Assembly (NCBI GenBank): GCA_002368175.1
Contig: AP018172.1
Coordinates: 5,707,001-5,771,000, forward strand
Origin: Calothrix sp. NIES-2098
GTDB lineage: Bacteria; Cyanobacteriota; Cyanobacteriia; Cyanobacteriales; Nostocaceae
Length of the DNA stretch: 64,000 bases
Direction: 5' to 3'
Made by a program: the position numbers and the translations under genes. This document shows positions 27,804 through 37,472 of this stretch, piece by piece. Position 1 is the first letter of the stretch. The number at the start of each line of letters is the position of its first letter. A model generated the notes under the pieces. That model had not been told where the DNA came from, did no database searches, and saw nothing but the letters and a program-made list of their open reading frames with translations.

Positions 27804-29462
27804 TTAAAAAAGAAAAGTACTTCTCAGAATGCCGATAGTCACTGGCTCGTTATTTGGTGTATGACCGGGTTCCAAGATATGGATGATTCCTGGTGTGATA
27901 CTAATATTATTTGTTAGTTTGAAAAGATAAAATGCTTCGATATGTGTAGTTGTTCCTGGTTGTCCTCCAGCACGTCCTAATCCTGTGTCGACTAGATCGG
28001 GGACATTGCTTCCTATTGGTAGGTTGCTACTTGTAATTCTAGGAGGTTGTCCTACATAAATTCCACCTAAATTTCCCTTAGCAAATAAATCTGGGAAGTT
28101 AATAAATGCCATGTAATTTGTGGTTTCGACATTTCCTGGCTGTCCCGGAATATAAGAATTAGTATAACCACCCCATGCGCCAATATTTATGTGGGGTGAA
28201 ATTTGCCAAGTTATAGTAGCACCAAAAGCATTAGTTTGTAGAGGTTCTGATTTTGCAGTTAAGCATTCATCACCCACATAAGCCTTTAAACAACCATCTG
28301 AAGCATAATTATTAACATAATACAAACTTAAATCTATAGCATCAGTTGGTGTTAGCAATAATTGCACACCTGTAGTAGTTGTGCCATCAAATAAACCCGT
28401 GCGTTTACCAGGATTGCTGGGAATATAACTAGAATAAATTGCCTGCAAACTAGCACGTTTAGCAAACTGCCAATCTATAGCTATACCACCATGACCAAAT
28501 CCTATATTTAAAATAGGATTTCGTTGTGCAAAGTAAGATAATGGCCCGGTAGCAGCGCTTTCTACACGGTTTGGGCCTCGGAAAGCACTTGCCATACTCA
28601 CGCCTTCGGTTCCCACCATCAGCGCTAAGTTATCAGTAATTAACCAGTGATAATTGAGGTCACTGATAATAAATTGGTTATCTGTAGGAAATTCGTAGCC
28701 AAGAATAACATCATTACGAGAAACGCTATTATTAAATCTTGGACCAGTACCACCCGTTCCATTTAAAAGACCTGTAAATAAGTAACTACGAGGGGTAAAT
28801 TGGGTAGTTAAATATAGCTGAGTTAGAGATGTTAGAGCTATATTTGTGCCACCATCACTTGTATCTTTGATACCATCTCTAGGATTAACATCGCCACGGT
28901 TGCTATTCCTTCCTTGCGCTCCAACTATTACTAGTCCGCTGAGTTTAGTTGTGGTAGAGAATTGCTTGGCTTCAAGTTCAGTAGTGCGTGCTTCTAAGCT
29001 ATCAACTCTACCCCGCAATGTTGCTAATTCTGGAGCAAATTCTGATTGTAATTTTTGTAATTTGGCTAAATCTTCGCGAGTAACTAAATCAGTTGTAGCT
29101 GTAGCGATTAACTCATTAACTCTATCTAAGCAAGCATTGACACCTGCGGCGAATTCATACCGTGTCAATGCGCGATCGCCACGATAGGTATTATTTGGAT
29201 AACCTGCTATGCAACCGTAGCGTTCTACTAAAGACTGCAATGCTTGAAACGCCCAATCTGTCGGCTGCACATCTTTTAGTTGAGATACCGATGTTACTTG
29301 TGACATCGGATCTTCTTCCTCTAAGTAAGACTGATTTGCAGGAGATGGAAAGCTATAGTCTTGTGCAGTCGCTTTTTCTACAACTCCGTTTACGCTCGCA
29401 ACGATTAACCATGCGAGCATCCAGACTTTACTCTTACTGTGGCTAATCATTATATTTTTCAA
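27804..29462 (-). CDS. SLH-domain carbohydrate/iron porin (OprB type)
   Basis: A 552-residue outer-membrane protein. A signal peptide (about 1-33) is followed by one SLH domain (about 52-118: VTSVSQLKDVQPTDWAFQAL, YGCIAGYPNNTYRGDRALTR), a coiled coil (about 120-170, LRGVDSLEARTTELEAKQF-like) and an OprB-type beta barrel ending in Phe (STFLF). In cyanobacteria the SLH part binds peptidoglycan-linked polysaccharide while the barrel forms the pore. Related proteins are annotated as iron-uptake porins. A second paralogue lies at 59213. An in-frame Met four codons in is an alternative start. Single gene, divergent from the large protein at 29650. Confidence 0.92.
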   Translation of the reverse strand: MKNIMISHSKSKVWMLAWLIVASVNGVVEKATAQDYSFPSPANQSYLEEEDPMSQVTSVSQLKDVQPTDWAFQALQSLVERYGCIAGYPNNTYRGDRALTRYEFAAGVNACLDRVNELIATATTDLVTREDLAKLQKLQSEFAPELATLRGRVDSLEARTTELEAKQFSTTTKLSGLVIVGAQGRNSNRGDVNPRDGIKDTSDGGTNIALTSLTQLYLTTQFTPRSYLFTGLLNGTGGTGPRFNNSVSRNDVILGYEFPTDNQFIISDLNYHWLITDNLALMVGTEGVSMASAFRGPNRVESAATGPLSYFAQRNPILNIGFGHGGIAIDWQFAKRASLQAIYSSYIPSNPGKRTGLFDGTTTTGVQLLLTPTDAIDLSLYYVNNYASDGCLKAYVGDECLTAKSEPLQTNAFGATITWQISPHINIGAWGGYTNSYIPGQPGNVETTNYMAFINFPDLFAKGNLGGIYVGQPPRITSSNLPIGSNVPDLVDTGLGRAGGQPGTTTHIEAFYLFKLTNNISITPGIIHILEPGHTPNNEPVTIGILRSTFLF

Positions 29463-29649
29463 TTTATTTTACTCTATATCACTATATAAGCCATGAGTTT
29501 ATGTAAAATTATCTATTGTTAGCATGAGTATATTTACGTATTTTATAATAAGTTAGATGAAAAAAAATCTGGGCAATATTTAACAAGCGCGAGTATAAAA
29601 GATAAATTAACTAGCCCAAATATACTCTCTGGATAGAGTGAAAAGTAGC

Positions 29650-32013
29650 ATGGTAAATCGGTTACGAAAGCTGACGCCAAAGTCCTTAGGACAAAATCAG
29701 CCTCGTGCAGTTAGAATCAAACATATCTTCAAGAAACCCCAGAACAATACTCAACTGGGAAATTTACTTACATCAACGCTAGCGATCGCTGCATTGTTAA
29801 GCAGTGTAGGTTTACTGATAGCTTTTGCCTGGATCAGTGTTCTATTCATATTTAATCCAGAACAAATTATTTGGCTAAATAAATTTTTACCTGAATGGGC
29901 GCAGATTTCTGTTGGTAATTACGGTGAACGTCCTCAAACCCTCAAACAAATTCAAAACAGCCTGAGCAAACAACAACGCATAGCTGGGAAAAGCCTAGCT
30001 TTGGAGCAAGATAAAGACAACTCTTTTTTATTACCAATTTTTCAGCAACGCCCTAACTGTCAGTATGATTGTCAATTAATTGTAGAACTGAGAGTTTATC
30101 AACAAGCCAAAGACTTAGAATTTCAATCCCAAACAGAAAAATATTATCGTCTTGTAGCGCAATTACCCATCGTTGGGCCGGAAGAATCCTTTGTGTTGGC
30201 TACATCTGATGAGGTAAAAATAGAAAACCTAGAAAATAGCATTCCTTTACCACTAGAAGAAGTCAAACGCTTTGAAGGGGAGACCCCATCATCCGGTTTT
30301 TGGTTTGATTTACAAGGTAAACTTCAACAAGGAACGGGTGCGATCGCTTACGGTCAAATTATCTATTACAATCCACAACGCAGTAAACTGCAACAAATGT
30401 TGTCGTGGAAAAGTCCCAATGGACAAGTGCCCAAATGGCAGCAGGCAACTGGTAGTGCGGACAAAGAATTAGTCATCGATCAAACCGTGGGTTTAGAACC
30501 ACAGTTACGCATTTACCAAGTCAAAGCGATTAAGTTGTTCCTCAACCCCATTCAACTAGAAGAAATTTCCCTGAAAACGCCAGCCCTCAAAGATACTGCT
30601 TACCAAAATGCTTTATTACTGGCCCGTAGTGGACTGTGGACACCAGCCTTCGAGTGGTTGAAATCTTGGCAGAAACAGCGAAAACAGACACTCCCAGAAG
30701 CAGCGCAAGCGCAAATCGATCTGATTGGCTTACACTCCCAACTCACCAAAACCCAAGCTGATAAGATTTGGGCAATTCCAAGTCAACAGGTACTTGCAGA
30801 TTTGATTGATGGTCGCTGGGCAAAAGCTTTAGAGTTATTTGAAGATTCTTCGCAGAATATCCCAGAAATTGCTACTCTACTGCAAATGGATGGCGGAAGA
30901 TTGTGGAATCGAACCACAACAGCATTACGAGTCAACCCCAATAGACCAGAAGTACAAGCTTGGGGAGCATTGATTTTAGCAACTCAACGGGGAGAAGAAC
31001 GAGCAATTTCTTGGTTGGAGGCACAACCCAAAATTACCCCAGATACTCTAACCCGGATTCAAGGTTTATTAGTACGCTTGAGTAATGAAGGAGTTAGACC
31101 TAAAATCATTTCTGGTCATCCCAGCCGCATTTTAGGTTCAGTAAAACCTCTAACTCAAGTTGTCAGCAGTGAGTGGCTCAGACCAAACTCAAAAACACAA
31201 CTTCAGCTGATGGATAACGAAGTTTGGTATCAGGTAGAGGTAAGTGCATTTAACGATGGTAAACGCTGGCTGAATTTCCCCTTTGGAAATTTGCAGTTAC
31301 CTCAAACTTCTCCTGCCAAATATCTTTGGGACACTTTGGGTATCTATTCTGACCCAGGAATGTTACTTGTGGTTTGGTTAGCCAACGGAGAACAACAAAT
31401 AACTAGCGCCACAATCAAAGGAGTGAAATTGCAAGGAGGTGATTTGCGGCTACTAGTTGCTGGGCAAAAAATTGCTGACAATCAAAATAATCTTCTCCAA
31501 CCCAGACCATTAGCTTTGACAGATGCGGCCTTGGAATGGATACAACCATCTCCTATAACTCTGGCAGAACTATATCAACAAGATCCCGCAAGAGTAACGG
31601 CAATGCTGCCAATTGTATGGCAGGCTCTACAACAATCTGGTCAAATTCCCAATGGTGCTAGGCCTCCTCTGGCACTTATGTTGCAAGAACTAGGCTATTG
31701 GCCAGTACAAGTGATTAATTTGACAAATAATTCTCAGCCTGAAACCGTACTAACTATCTCAGCAGAAGCGATCGCATCTTTGAAGCAATCACTATATGGA
31801 GAGCAAAAGCAGGCAGAAAATTCATCCCGTCCTCGTACCCTGATCTTGTCTGATAAGGGTAAAGTACTTTATACTGATTTTCAAAGAAATTCCGAGCAAA
31901 CACTGACAGCGATCGCTCAACTTTCAGATGGGCGTTCTCTAGCTTTGTTGGTAGAGAATGCCGATAGATACGCGCTCAAGCGGTGGTCGCCCAAGAATCA
32001 GCGTTTTGAATAG
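29650..32013 (+). CDS. Large membrane-anchored cyanobacterial protein, unknown function
   Basis: About 787 residues from the ATG at 29650 (a GTG at 29638 would add four). A basic N-terminal segment (about 1-45) precedes one or two hydrophobic stretches (about 50-82: STLAIAALLSSVGLLIAFAW, ISVLFIF). The remaining 700 residues are soluble and probably on the periplasmic side. The middle (about 320-480) is helical with TPR-like character (ALLLARSGLWTPAFEWLKSW, RWAKALELFEDSSQNIPEIA). The last third is mixed, with a PG-binding-like helical piece (VTAMLPIVWQALQQSGQIPN). No enzymatic motif is recognised. It stands alone, divergent from the porin. Confidence 0.75.
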   Translation: MVNRLRKLTPKSLGQNQPRAVRIKHIFKKPQNNTQLGNLLTSTLAIAALLSSVGLLIAFAWISVLFIFNPEQIIWLNKFLPEWAQISVGNYGERPQTLKQIQNSLSKQQRIAGKSLALEQDKDNSFLLPIFQQRPNCQYDCQLIVELRVYQQAKDLEFQSQTEKYYRLVAQLPIVGPEESFVLATSDEVKIENLENSIPLPLEEVKRFEGETPSSGFWFDLQGKLQQGTGAIAYGQIIYYNPQRSKLQQMLSWKSPNGQVPKWQQATGSADKELVIDQTVGLEPQLRIYQVKAIKLFLNPIQLEEISLKTPALKDTAYQNALLLARSGLWTPAFEWLKSWQKQRKQTLPEAAQAQIDLIGLHSQLTKTQADKIWAIPSQQVLADLIDGRWAKALELFEDSSQNIPEIATLLQMDGGRLWNRTTTALRVNPNRPEVQAWGALILATQRGEERAISWLEAQPKITPDTLTRIQGLLVRLSNEGVRPKIISGHPSRILGSVKPLTQVVSSEWLRPNSKTQLQLMDNEVWYQVEVSAFNDGKRWLNFPFGNLQLPQTSPAKYLWDTLGIYSDPGMLLVVWLANGEQQITSATIKGVKLQGGDLRLLVAGQKIADNQNNLLQPRPLALTDAALEWIQPSPITLAELYQQDPARVTAMLPIVWQALQQSGQIPNGARPPLALMLQELGYWPVQVINLTNNSQPETVLTISAEAIASLKQSLYGEQKQAENSSRPRTLILSDKGKVLYTDFQRNSEQTLTAIAQLSDGRSLALLVENADRYALKRWSPKNQRFE

Positions 32014-32170
32014 CAGCTTGAGGAAGCCTGAAGTGTGAAGGTATTAATTTATCAGTACTAAGTTCGCTCCCATAACTCAAGTTACTGGATTGAATGTACT
32101 GCCGCAGGGTAATAGGTTAATTTCTTAAATTTAGCCTTGAGACTGCTTCAGACTTCAGACTTCGGTGGAT

Positions 32171-32362
32171 TTATTGTTCTTGACTGTTACTAGACAGGCG
32201 TTGCTGTTTGAGGTTTTGCAACTGCATCAGCAAAGAGTCTATCTCTGCTTGCAAGTGCATAAATTTAACTTGCTGATCGTCTTGGTAATAAGACTTGTTT
32301 AACTTGCTGGCCCAGGCATCTTGGGACACGCGATCGGAAACACTAGATGAACAGGTAGACAT
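32171..32362 (-). CDS. Small coiled-coil protein
   Basis: 63 residues from MSTCSSSVSDRVS. The middle and C-terminus form a likely coiled coil (VKFMHLQAEIDSLLMQLQNL). No domain is recognised. An in-frame ATG 18 bp upstream is possible. Similar short proteins occur in cyanobacteria, but a partner cannot be inferred. Confidence 0.55.
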   Translation of the reverse strand: MSTCSSSVSDRVSQDAWASKLNKSYYQDDQQVKFMHLQAEIDSLLMQLQNLKQQRLSSNSQEQ

Positions 32363-32712
32363 AGTTAAATAGATCCACAACTCAACTCACACCATTAGAG
32401 ATATTATAATAATGTAGTTTTAAGCTTTGTTAAAAAATTGTATATTTTACATCATTTACTCTAATAGGTTTTTAGTTTTGTGATAAGAGACTCAAATTGT
32501 GATACATGTGTTCCAGAGAATACATCACACCTGCAATCCTTTTGTGACAAAACTTCTGACAAAGCTGCCTGGGAAAATGGTAAATAAAACTTATAGGTGA
32601 AATGCCTGCACCATAAGAAATTACTTTCTTCTTGTGATGAGAGCATCTAGTGGTGCAAGATGTCTACTATTAGTATTTTTCTGTTTGCACTAAAAATTTT
32701 GTATAAATAACC
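32363..32712. other. Gap upstream of thrC
   Basis: 350 bp, AT-rich, no gene seen. It should hold divergent promoters for thrC and the small coiled-coil gene. Confidence 0.5.
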
Positions 32713-33804
32713 GTGACTGTAAGCTTGTCTGTTGCTAAATCTCATCGCCAACCCTGGCCCGGACTGATAGAAGCCTATCGTGAATACTTGCCTGTGAGCG
32801 AAAAAACGCCGGTTGTCACTCTTTTGGAGGGTAATACGCCTCTGATACCAGTGCCTGCGATCGCGGAAATTATTGGCAGACAAGTGCGTGTCTTTGTCAA
32901 ATACGACGGTCTTAACCCCACTGGTAGCTTCAAAGACCGGGGAATGACAATGGCAATTTCTAAGGCGAAGGAAGCAGGCGCGAAGGCAGTGATTTGTGCC
33001 AGTACAGGCAACACTTCAGCCGCAGCAGCAGCTTACGCTAGGCGTGGGGGGATGAGTGCTTTCGTGCTGATTCCCGATGGTTATGTGGCGCTGGGTAAGT
33101 TAGCACAAGCTTTACTTTACGGGGCTGAAGTACTGGCGATCAAAGGTAATTTTGACCGCGCCCTAGAAATCGTCCGCGAGATGGCAGAAAGCTATCCAAT
33201 CACTTTGGTGAATTCGGTGAATCCCTATCGCTTAGAAGGGCAGAAAACAGCCGCATTTGAAATTGTCGATGTGTTGGGTAATGCCCCAGATTGGCTGTGT
33301 ATTCCCGTAGGGAATGCGGGGAATATCTCAGCATACTGGATGGGATTTTGCCAATATCATCAAGTGGGGAAATGCGATCGCTTACCTAAGGTGATGGGAT
33401 TCCAAGCAGCAGGCGCAGCTCCCTTAGTGCATGGTAAGCCAGTAGAGCATCCAGAAACCTTGGCCACAGCGATTCGGATTGGTAATCCGGCAAGTTGGGA
33501 AAAAGCGATCGCTGTTAAATCAGCTAGTCAGGGAGATTTTCAAGCCGTTACGGATGCCCAAATTCTCGATGCTTACCGACTATTGGCATCATCTGAAGGT
33601 ATATTTTGCGAACCAGCCAGTGCTGCTTCCGTAGCGGGGCTGTTGCAAGTGAAAGACCAAATTCCTACAGGAGCAACAGTAGTTTGTGTCCTCACTGGTA
33701 ATGGTTTGAAAGATCCAGATACAGCTATTAAACACAGCAACAGTCAATTTAAACAGGGTATTGAGGCAGAAATAGGAGCAGTAGCCCAAGCGATGGGATT
33801 TTAA
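32713..33804 (+). CDS. thrC: Threonine synthase
   Basis: A 363-residue PLP enzyme (fold type II) converting O-phosphohomoserine to threonine. The PLP Lys is in NPTGSFKDRGMT (about residue 76). STGNTSAAAAAYARR, the phosphate-binding PVGNAGNISAYWMGF and LTGNGLKDPD follow in order. Length fits the short bacterial ThrC. The start is a GTG at 32713; no better ATG lies nearby before the core. No leader peptide or riboswitch is apparent upstream. Confidence 0.95.
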   Translation: MTVSLSVAKSHRQPWPGLIEAYREYLPVSEKTPVVTLLEGNTPLIPVPAIAEIIGRQVRVFVKYDGLNPTGSFKDRGMTMAISKAKEAGAKAVICASTGNTSAAAAAYARRGGMSAFVLIPDGYVALGKLAQALLYGAEVLAIKGNFDRALEIVREMAESYPITLVNSVNPYRLEGQKTAAFEIVDVLGNAPDWLCIPVGNAGNISAYWMGFCQYHQVGKCDRLPKVMGFQAAGAAPLVHGKPVEHPETLATAIRIGNPASWEKAIAVKSASQGDFQAVTDAQILDAYRLLASSEGIFCEPASAASVAGLLQVKDQIPTGATVVCVLTGNGLKDPDTAIKHSNSQFKQGIEAEIGAVAQAMGF

Positions 33805-33963
33805 GAAGAGGAAAGGGGAGCAAGGGGATGGGGAAGATGAGGGAGTGTGGGAGTTTTCTTCTCTATCTCCTCATCTTCCCCCTCCTCTTAGCCCCATGCC
33901 CTATGCCCCAAGCGGCGGGAGCAACCTCATCAACCCACAATAAAATGAAGTATTCCGCCGCTT

Positions 33964-34437
33964 TCAATGAATCTCCTGCATATCGTGTTCTAGGGAGGCT
34001 CGTTCCCTTGTCCAACCATCTATAGCGTCACCCAAAGCGGTAGTTAAGTTGTCACGAGTTTGGGCGTGGTTATCTTGCTCGGTTTTCAAAGCTTGCAGGA
34101 GGCGATCGCGTTCTTTGATGACTGTAACTAATTTAATTTTCAACTCATCCACCGATTGGAGTTGTTCTACTTCCTGTTGGATAGCTGTTACTGCTGTAGG
34201 ATCGGGGAGTGCTTGTGTATCTAAGCCTTGGACTTTCTGCAATTCTGCTTTGAGAGATGCGATCGCCTGTTGAGATAGCTGTGCATCGGTGCGGCGTTGT
34301 TCCGCCTCGGTATTGTAGAGCTTACGCCACTTTTCAGCACTTTCCCAAGCGGCATCGCGATCGCGCCCAATTGCTACTATCTGCTGTTTGAGAGACTGGA
34401 TTTCAGTCAACCATTGTGTTGTTAAGTCTTGACTCAT
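33964..34437 (-). CDS. Coiled-coil protein of unknown function
   Basis: A 157-residue, strongly helical protein rich in Gln, Glu, Leu and Ala. Two coiled-coil runs are visible (about 8-75 and about 85-140, for example LKIKLVTVIKERDRLLQAL). It has no membrane segment, no signal peptide and no known domain. It is convergent with thrC. The ATG is followed by SQDLTTQWLTEIQ; the gene has normal HIP1 sites, supporting a native gene. Confidence 0.65.
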   Translation of the reverse strand: MSQDLTTQWLTEIQSLKQQIVAIGRDRDAAWESAEKWRKLYNTEAEQRRTDAQLSQQAIASLKAELQKVQGLDTQALPDPTAVTAIQQEVEQLQSVDELKIKLVTVIKERDRLLQALKTEQDNHAQTRDNLTTALGDAIDGWTRERASLEHDMQEIH

Positions 34438-34809
34438 AGCGATTGTTAATTAGTTAATAGTCAATAGTCATTGGTCAATAGTCATTAGTCAAGAGTTAAG
34501 GGTCAAGAGGCAAGAGTCATTTGTCATTTCTGATTTCTCCCCTTCGGGTGACGCTCCTTCGTCGCTAACGCTACGCTAACGCCAGTCGCCTGCGGAGGAG
34601 CCACTGCGTTGGGCGGGTTCCCCGACTTGAAGCAAGTGGCGTTGGAAACCCTCCCGCAACGCTGGTCTCACCTTGTTCTCCCTGTCTTCCTAGTCTTCCT
34701 CTTCTGCCTAGCCTCAGTATTATTTTGGTAAAAAATGTAAGAATAAGAGATGTGCTGATTACGGTAAATTTGGCAAATTAGTCGCACAAGCAGTCAGAAC
34801 ACCACAATC
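34438..34809. other. Repeat-filled gap upstream of the yihY gene
   Basis: 372 bp without a gene. It starts with tagtcaa-type heptamers (about 34452-34515), followed by a GC-rich palindromic repeat (34578-34673, listed separately), and ends in an AT-rich stretch that should hold the yihY promoter. Confidence 0.65.
34578..34673 (+). repeat. Dispersed 96-bp repeat, inverted copy at 45315-45410
   Basis: The reverse complement of 45315-45410 matches this segment with one difference that I could find (cgcaacgctgg against cgcagcgctgg). Internal words such as ggagccactgcgttgggcgg and caagtggcgttgga also recur partially at 46262-46315. Confidence 0.85.
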
Positions 34810-35709
34810 ATGTATCAGCTTCGTTTTGTCCGCTTCTTTCGCCATCTTAACTGGCGTACTTTGAAGAAAACTTTTGCCAGGACGATGGAAAGACGACTGT
34901 TGGGACTGGCTTCGGAAATTGCTTTCAATGCCATGCTATCGCTCTTTCCAGCGATGATTGCTTTATTTACAGCCATTGGCTTATTTGCAGAATCGTTGCA
35001 AGAGACCTTTAGACAACTAGCGATGGAACTAAGCCGTATTGCACCAGAAGAAGCAATAGTTTTAATTCGGGATTTTGCTTCTAGAGAAATTGCTAATTCC
35101 AAAAATAGTAGTTTGTTTTCTCTGAGTTTTGCGATCGCAATTTGGGCTGCTTCTGGGGCGGTAAGTACTGCTATGACGGCTTTAGATCAAATTCATCAAA
35201 TTCCCCCAGATAAAATGCGTCCCTTTTGGAAAGCTAAACTTGTTTCTCTGGGGCTAACTATCGGTACTATGTTGCTTTTAGTATTCGCTTCCTTCTTAGT
35301 GTTTATCAGCGACTTACTATTGGCAATGGTAGTGAATGAAAATACTTCTTTAGCCTTTTTGTTAGGTATTTTGCAACAATTACGTTGGCCTTTAGCTTTA
35401 AGTATTGTTGCTTGGGCTTTTGGCTTTGTCTATCGCTACGGCCCAAGCGTATGGAATCCAGGTACACCAATGATGCCTGGAGCCTGTTTAGCAGCTGTTT
35501 TTTGGGCAATTTTGTCTGGTCTGTTTCGACTTTATGTGGCTAACTTTGGTAACTACAATAAAGTATATGGTGCTGTAGGGGCTGTAATTATATTAATGTT
35601 ATGGCTGTGGATGAGTGCATTTGTTCTCCTTGTAGGCGACCAATTAAATGTCACTGTTGGTGACGATATGCACTCGCGCAAACAATCAAATTTTCTTAAC
35701 CAAAATTAA
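34810..35709 (+). CDS. YihY/BrkB family membrane protein
   Basis: A 299-residue YihY (formerly RNase BN, BrkB) membrane protein with about six helices: LASEIAFNAMLSLFPAMIAL, AIAIWAASGAVSTAMTALDQ, LVSLGLTIGTMLLLVFASFL, then WPLALSIVAWAFGFVYRYGP, PGACLAAVFWAILSGLFRLY and AVIILMLWLWMSAFVLLVGD. The family's transport role is not established; the old RNase assignment was an error. It leads a three-gene run with the DUF4112 protein (59 bp later) and a hydrolase, and is probably co-transcribed with them. Confidence 0.9.
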   Translation: MYQLRFVRFFRHLNWRTLKKTFARTMERRLLGLASEIAFNAMLSLFPAMIALFTAIGLFAESLQETFRQLAMELSRIAPEEAIVLIRDFASREIANSKNSSLFSLSFAIAIWAASGAVSTAMTALDQIHQIPPDKMRPFWKAKLVSLGLTIGTMLLLVFASFLVFISDLLLAMVVNENTSLAFLLGILQQLRWPLALSIVAWAFGFVYRYGPSVWNPGTPMMPGACLAAVFWAILSGLFRLYVANFGNYNKVYGAVGAVIILMLWLWMSAFVLLVGDQLNVTVGDDMHSRKQSNFLNQN

Positions 35710-35768
35710 TTAATAAATATACAGCAGTAAAATACTTAACTATTCAACTTCAAAAAGCGATCGCACTC

Positions 35769-36275
35769 ATGCCTGATTTTCCTTCTCGATTGCCCATTAC
35801 TGAACCAGATGCTAAAGCACCTACCTTGAGACGGCTGCGTCAACTAAGTAGGCTGTTGGATAATGTTATTACTGTTCCCGGAACCAAAGTCGGTGTAGGT
35901 TTAGATCCAATTTTAGGATTATTACCTATAGGCGGTGATGTTTTAGGAGTCATTCTTTCTAGTTACATTATTGTAGAAGCAGCGCGCTTAGGTGCATCTA
36001 GAGCAACTCTTGGCAGAATGGTATTTAATATCATCATTGATGGGTTAGTAGGCGCTATCCCAATGCTAGGAGATTTATTTGATTTTGCTTGGAAAGCTAA
36101 TACTCTAAATATTCAACTATTAGAAGACCACTTAAAGTCTCCTCAACAAACTAAAAAGGTAGATAAGTGGTTTATTTTAGCACTAATAGCTGGATTATTG
36201 CTGATTGCCATTGTCTTAGTTATATTGCCTATGATAGTAATTAGATGGCTGTGGCAAGCCTTCACTGGTAGTTAA
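35769..36275 (+). CDS. DUF4112 membrane protein
   Basis: A 168-residue DUF4112 protein. The conserved core LSRLLDNVITVPGTKVGVGL, DPILGLLPIGGDVLGVILSS and IDGLVGAIPMLGDLFDFAWK shows the family's two GxxPxxGD turns. A C-terminal hydrophobic helix (WFILALIAGLLLIAIVLVIL) follows. Function unknown. It sits between yihY and a hydrolase, 15 bp from the latter, so an operon is likely. Confidence 0.88.
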   Translation: MPDFPSRLPITEPDAKAPTLRRLRQLSRLLDNVITVPGTKVGVGLDPILGLLPIGGDVLGVILSSYIIVEAARLGASRATLGRMVFNIIIDGLVGAIPMLGDLFDFAWKANTLNIQLLEDHLKSPQQTKKVDKWFILALIAGLLLIAIVLVILPMIVIRWLWQAFTGS

Positions 36276-36290
36276 TTAATTGATAATGGA

Positions 36291-37226
36291 ATGAAAGATT
36301 GGTGGCAGGCGACTTTTCCTAAAGGGCAGCAAAGTGTAATTATTACTGATACACAAGGATATCCTGTAAAAATTGCCTACGGTGAAAGAGGTAAAGGTAA
36401 ACCGTTAATTTTCTTACATGGTATGGGTACTTGGAGCTACAATTGGCGTCATAGTATAGCTCCATTATCTGAATATTGTCGGGTAATTTCTTTTGATGCT
36501 AAAGGTTATGGTTTCTCTGAAAAACCTTTGACTAGACGCGAAGCTAACGGTCATCAAATTATTGAACTAGCACGCGTAATTCAGGAATTATGCGATGAAC
36601 CTCCTGTAATTGTTGCCGAATCTTTAGGAGGATTAACAGCCCTTTCTCTTGCTCAAGAGTATCCTGAATTAATCGGGCGGTTAGTAGTAGTCAATGTACC
36701 GATTTTTGCCGAAAAATTACCTCATTGGGCAATGTGGCTACTGGCTCAAACCCCTATAGAAATTATCGAAACAATAGACTCATTACGTCTAGCATATTGG
36801 TTTGCGCCTCTGTTTAGAGAAATTATGGCAATAGAAAGGCGTGAGGTGCTATTCGATCCTTCATTGCTAACCCAAGAAGATATCTATTGGATAACCTACC
36901 CTTTTACTGAACTTCCTGGCACTATTGTTAAAGTTGCCGAAGAATTACAAATAGCGGCTAAAGAAATTGAGAATTGGCAAAGTAAGAAACCAAATTTACT
37001 TAGTAAAATTCAAAATAAATTAAGTGATATTATATCCCCCACACTAATTTTATGGGGTGAGCAAGATAGTTGGTTTCCTGCTAGTCATGGGGAAAAGTTG
37101 CATAAAAGTATCCCCAATGCGAAATTGCAAATTCTACCGAACTGCCGTCACGACGCAGCCGCCGGTTCTTCTAAAGAGGTAAACACAGCGATTGTGGAGT
37201 TTTTGAGAGATACAAAATTCTTATAA
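36291..37226 (+). CDS. Alpha/beta hydrolase
   Basis: A 311-residue alpha/beta hydrolase fold protein. The HGMGTWSYNW oxyanion region is near residue 44; the nucleophile elbow reads AESLGG (Ser near 112); the acid is in WGEQDSWFP, and the His is in NCRHDAAAGS near the end. The elbow has Glu instead of the usual His before Ser, which still fits the G-x-S-x-G-like turn. Substrate unknown. It is third in the yihY-DUF4112-hydrolase run, followed by a loose inverted repeat at 37256-37315 that may end the transcript. Confidence 0.85.
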   Translation: MKDWWQATFPKGQQSVIITDTQGYPVKIAYGERGKGKPLIFLHGMGTWSYNWRHSIAPLSEYCRVISFDAKGYGFSEKPLTRREANGHQIIELARVIQELCDEPPVIVAESLGGLTALSLAQEYPELIGRLVVVNVPIFAEKLPHWAMWLLAQTPIEIIETIDSLRLAYWFAPLFREIMAIERREVLFDPSLLTQEDIYWITYPFTELPGTIVKVAEELQIAAKEIENWQSKKPNLLSKIQNKLSDIISPTLILWGEQDSWFPASHGEKLHKSIPNAKLQILPNCRHDAAAGSSKEVNTAIVEFLRDTKFL

Positions 37227-37433
37227 ATTGCGGCTAAGTTAAATAAAATACAAGTAACCACAGATAAACAAAGATAAACACCTGTATCTATTGTTATTTG
37301 TGGTTTGATATCAAAAACATCTAACTGGAAGATGGAGGATTGGGCATGAGATAATAATTTTCATGCTTGGTCGTGCCAAAACCTACAAGTTGATAATTAC
37401 AGCTAAATCTAACTAAAGATTGAAAAATTAAAC

Positions 37434-37472
37434 ACCTCCAGTTGATAGGATGAAAAAATCTTGGAGGTTTTT
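37434..37472 (+). promoter_or_regulatory. Hairpin that would cover the archease ribosome-binding site
   Basis: ACCTCCA at 37434-37440 is perfectly complementary to TGGAGGT at 37462-37468, which contains the Shine-Dalgarno sequence GGAGG located 5 bp before the ATG at 37473. The loop is 21 bases. The T run after the stem also looks terminator-like, but it leads straight into the start codon. Confidence 0.6.
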
